Assembly: GCA_031271075.1 (NCBI GenBank)
Contig: JAISWN010000269.1
Span: 1 to 16,301 of the forward strand
Source: Treponema sp.
GTDB lineage: Bacteria > Spirochaetota > Spirochaetia > Treponematales > Breznakiellaceae
Direction: 5' to 3'
DNA: 16,301 nt
Shown: positions 14,579 to 16,301 of the stretch, piece by piece
Numbering within the stretch: the first letter of the stretch is position 1
Layout: the number at the start of each line of letters is the position of its first letter
Made by a program: the position numbers and the translations under genes
The notes under the pieces: model-generated
Seen by the model: only the letters and a program-made list of their open reading frames with translations
Databases searched by the model: none
Told to the model about the DNA's origin: nothing

Positions 14579-14608
14579 AAAAAAATGCCGCGGCTTTGGC
14601 GCGGCATT
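14579..14608 (-). terminator. Attenuating terminator between binding-protein and permease genes
   Basis: On the minus strand AATGCCGCG (14608-14600) pairs with CGCGGCATT (14592-14584) around a 7-nt loop, followed by a run of seven T. This is a good intrinsic terminator, 18 bp after the binding-protein stop. Because the permease genes follow on the same strand without a visible promoter, it most likely acts as a partial terminator that keeps the binding protein in excess. Confidence 0.8.
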
Positions 14609-14626
14609 CTCAATGCTGCTGCGTGC

Positions 14627-16033
14627 TTATTGCAGGGGAAGGAACTTGTTCAGTTGGGGCTGGGTCTGCTGTTCAGCCTGCTGCAAGGCCTCCTGCGGGG
14701 TCTTTACGTTCTGCACCACCATGTCCTGGGCTGTGGAAAGGGCGTCCCAGTACAGAGCCCCTACGGGAAGGGGCGGCCGGCTCTTGGTAAAGAACAGGGC
14801 TTCCCGGAAATAGGTCTGCTTCTCGGTAAAGATAGACTCGTCGTTGGAAATCGAAAGAAGCGTGGGACAGTGGCCGGATTCTTTGGTATAGATCCGCTGC
14901 CCCTCGGCGCCGCAGGCCCAGTGGATAAACCGGACCGCCGCTTCTTTTTTCTTGGAACCCGTGGGAATAACAAAGGTCCAACCGCCGGCCCAAGTAGAAG
15001 GCTCATCCCCCTTCTTTACGCTGGGAATGAAGGTTATGTCATAATCCACGTCCGCTGCGTAGGTCCGCATGGTATTTATGAACCAGTCGCCGGTGATCAT
15101 CATGGCCAGGTGGCCGGTGATAAAGGGATGCTGCTGGGGCGGGTTGTTGGGAGGGTTGTAACTGGAAATAAAGGTCTGAACCTGCTGAACCCCCATTTCC
15201 TTGTTGTAATCGTAGAGGTACTGGAAGCCCGCCACCACGCCGGGGTGGGCGGGGGTAACTTTCCCCGCCTGGAGGTCGGCGAATTCGCCGCCAAAAAGGA
15301 AGCCCCAGGTGTAGTGCCAGCCCTGCTCAAGTTGCGGAATAAAGCCGATCTTGGTGTAATTGCCCTGGGCGTCCTTCGTGTCGACTTTCCGGGCAATTTC
15401 CCGGAGCCGTTCCAGGGTGATGGGCCCGTTCTTCCTGTCCAGTTCCGCCGGGTCTATCCCCGCGTCCCGAAGCATTTGCTTGTTGTAGAAAAGCCCCCGG
15501 GTGTCGGTGTCAAAGGGGAGGCCGTAGGTTTTGCCCCGGTACTGGTCTTCCTCCCAGGCAAAGGCCAGGTACTTGTCTTTTAGATTGGTATCGAGTTTTG
15601 CCAGGTCCTCCGTCAAGTCCTCCAAGAGGCCGTCGGAAGCCCGCTGGGCAACGGTAAACCTGTCCAGCATATACACATCCGGGCCGGTTCCCCCGCGTAC
15701 CGCGGTCATTAGGCTGGTAACGTCAGTTTCGGAACCAGGCACCTGCACAAACTGAACCTGTACCGCCGGATTGGTGGCGTTGTATGCGTTTGCGATGTTT
15801 TCAAGAACCCCGTTGTCGGGCGGTCCGTGGGATGTCCAGAAGACAAGCTTCTCAGCCTGGGAGGCCCCCTGGGGTGGGGGGGTCCGGGGGTTTGACCCTA
15901 CCCACCCGTGACAGCCGGGGTGGCCCCCGGGGGTCCCCCCCCCCCCCCCCCCCCCCCCCGATTTTTTCTGACAGCCAAGCAGGACACTAAGCGCGAGAAG
16001 CGCCCCCACCACGGTAGCAACAGTGCGTTTCAT
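14627..16033 (-). CDS. Sugar-binding lipoprotein of ABC transporter (family 1)
   Basis: Extracytoplasmic carbohydrate-binding protein of 468 residues, first gene of the sugar operon. A signal peptide (MKRTVATVVGALLALSVLLG) ends in a lipobox with the anchoring Cys at about residue 21. The linker begins QKKS and continues with eight glycines coded by 24 of 25 consecutive G, then a Pro/Gly-rich stretch to about residue 50. The binding domain begins KLVFWTSHGPPDNGVLENIA and has family-typical blocks: TAVRGGTGPDVYMLD, YGLPFDTDTRGLFYNKQML, GHLAMMITGDWF and WAGGWTFVIP. The start at 16033 is chosen because GAGGAGGA sits about 7 nt before it and the signal peptide begins there; the frame also opens further upstream, to 16090. 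It lies downstream of a TTGACA promoter and upstream of an attenuator. The sugar cannot be deduced from sequence alone. Confidence 0.9.
   Translation of the reverse strand: MKRTVATVVGALLALSVLLGCQKKSGGGGGGGGTPGGHPGCHGWVGSNPRTPPPQGASQAEKLVFWTSHGPPDNGVLENIANAYNATNPAVQVQFVQVPGSETDVTSLMTAVRGGTGPDVYMLDRFTVAQRASDGLLEDLTEDLAKLDTNLKDKYLAFAWEEDQYRGKTYGLPFDTDTRGLFYNKQMLRDAGIDPAELDRKNGPITLERLREIARKVDTKDAQGNYTKIGFIPQLEQGWHYTWGFLFGGEFADLQAGKVTPAHPGVVAGFQYLYDYNKEMGVQQVQTFISSYNPPNNPPQQHPFITGHLAMMITGDWFINTMRTYAADVDYDITFIPSVKKGDEPSTWAGGWTFVIPTGSKKKEAAVRFIHWACGAEGQRIYTKESGHCPTLLSISNDESIFTEKQTYFREALFFTKSRPPLPVGALYWDALSTAQDMVVQNVKTPQEALQQAEQQTQPQLNKFLPLQ
15909..15976 (-). repeat. C25 homopolymer and flanking TGACAGCC direct repeats
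   Basis: Twenty-five consecutive C on the plus strand (15935-15959) lie within the lipoprotein linker codons. The octamer TGACAGCC occurs on both sides, at 15909-15916 and 15969-15976, exactly 60 bp apart and therefore in the same reading frame. This pattern suggests local duplication plus slippage. The adjoining 70 bp or so (15860-15934) is unusually rich in G and C runs. Confidence 0.85.
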
Positions 16034-16301
16034 ACCATCCTCCTCAAAAAATGATTTTATAGTTATACATGCGTATACTATGTTTACCAATCTTTATGAC
16101 TCATAGCCCCATAAGGCTACGTAACACCAAAAGGAGGATACAACCTTTCCATAAGATATGTCAAGAAAAACCCTTCGTATTGCAGCAATTTTACATTTAC
16201 CCGCCTGGTTCATCCCCAAGGACGAAAATCAGGAACTCTTCCCAGCTCTCATGCAGAAAACGCCGAAACGAAAATCGTAACTCTTCGAAAAATGTCTCCC
16301 G
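16034..16301. promoter_or_regulatory. Upstream regulatory region of the sugar operon; no gene seen
   Basis: These 268 bp hold no gene I can support. On the minus strand a promoter is predicted: TTGACA (16164-16159), 18-nt spacer, TATCCT (16140-16135, 4 of 6). A second possibility closer to the gene combines TTGGTA with an AT-rich TATAAC-type box between about 16092 and 16060. A near-palindrome (TAGTTATAC at 16060-16068 against GTATACTA at 16073-16080) overlaps that second box and could be an operator. Two similar 18-19 bp direct repeats lie further upstream at 16223-16241 and 16269-16286. Confidence 0.5.
16223..16286 (-). repeat. Pair of 18-19 bp direct repeats upstream of the sugar operon
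   Basis: CGAAAATC(AGG)AACTCTTC at 16223-16241 and CGAAAATC(GT)AACTCTTC at 16269-16286 share 16 bases in two conserved blocks; start-to-start spacing is 46 bp. Their position, about 60 and 105 bp upstream of the predicted -35 box, fits binding sites for an activator that uses direct repeats. The role is inferred. Confidence 0.5.

Noticed and set aside
14585..15583. Long plus-strand open frame (about 332 codons) opposite the sugar-binding lipoprotein
   Set aside because: Antisense to a clear family-1 binding protein; no start signal and no coherent family features.
15860..15960. CRISPR-like or mobile-element reading of the GC-run insert
   Set aside because: There are only two short octamer repeats, no regular spacers, no terminal inverted repeats and no transposase; slippage or duplication explains it better.
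16158..16280. 40-codon plus-strand frame (MSRKTLRIAAILHLP...) in the upstream region
   Set aside because: The only GGAGG is about 20 nt before the ATG, the frame overlaps the predicted minus-strand promoter and the direct repeats, and no family is recognisable.

Overview
The window is a bacterial chromosome segment that most resembles a spirochaete of the Treponema group. This is inferred from three things: a YidC/Oxa1-like membrane domain fused to a sulfatase-like domain, substrate-binding proteins with short glycine-rich post-signal linkers, and high-GC coding with strong GGAGG-type ribosome sites. No rRNA or other marker fixes the species. No rRNA, tRNA, CRISPR array, insertion sequence or phage gene was seen.

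Layout. (1) 1-1674, plus strand: aspartyl-tRNA synthetase, missing its 5' end at the window edge. (2) 1675-2083: a scar-like interval. It holds the decayed last codons of a MalG-type sugar permease on the minus strand, which run into a small plus-strand reading frame of unknown identity. (3) 2084-4842, plus strand: a large membrane protein joining a YidC/Oxa1-like domain to a sulfatase-like domain, split near its 3' end by a frameshift in a run of 11 G. (4) 4882-9866, minus strand: a four-gene operon read right to left. It encodes a Fe(III)/polyamine/phosphonate-type binding protein, a fused double permease, an ATPase and a TIM-barrel protein. It has a promoter, a leader hairpin and stem-loops after the binding-protein gene. 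(5) 10085-16033, minus strand: a sugar operon read right to left. It encodes a lipoprotein sugar-binding protein with a C25 tract in its gene, MalF- and MalG-type permeases, an N-terminally truncated ketose 3-epimerase, and the two halves of a split transketolase. It has an upstream promoter, a terminator-like attenuator after the binding protein and a likely internal promoter before the transketolase pair. (6) 16034-16301: regulatory DNA of that operon.

How the parts fit. The sugar operon would import a sugar, interconvert a ketose by 3-epimerisation and cleave a ketose or ketose phosphate with a two-subunit transketolase. No transporter ATPase and no kinase is in the window, so both would have to come from elsewhere. 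The epimerase lacks about 68 N-terminal residues relative to the model enzyme but keeps every metal ligand at exact spacing, so it looks recently broken. The other ABC operon is self-contained (binding protein, permease, ATPase), but its binding protein lacks the di-tyrosine signature of ferric-ion binders, so its substrate is open.

Points most worth checking: the two long homopolymers inside genes (G11 and C25), which could be phase-variation switches or sequence errors; the truncated epimerase; the permease relic; the 21-bp tandem repeat at the start of the transketolase C-terminal subunit gene; and the fused YidC-sulfatase protein.
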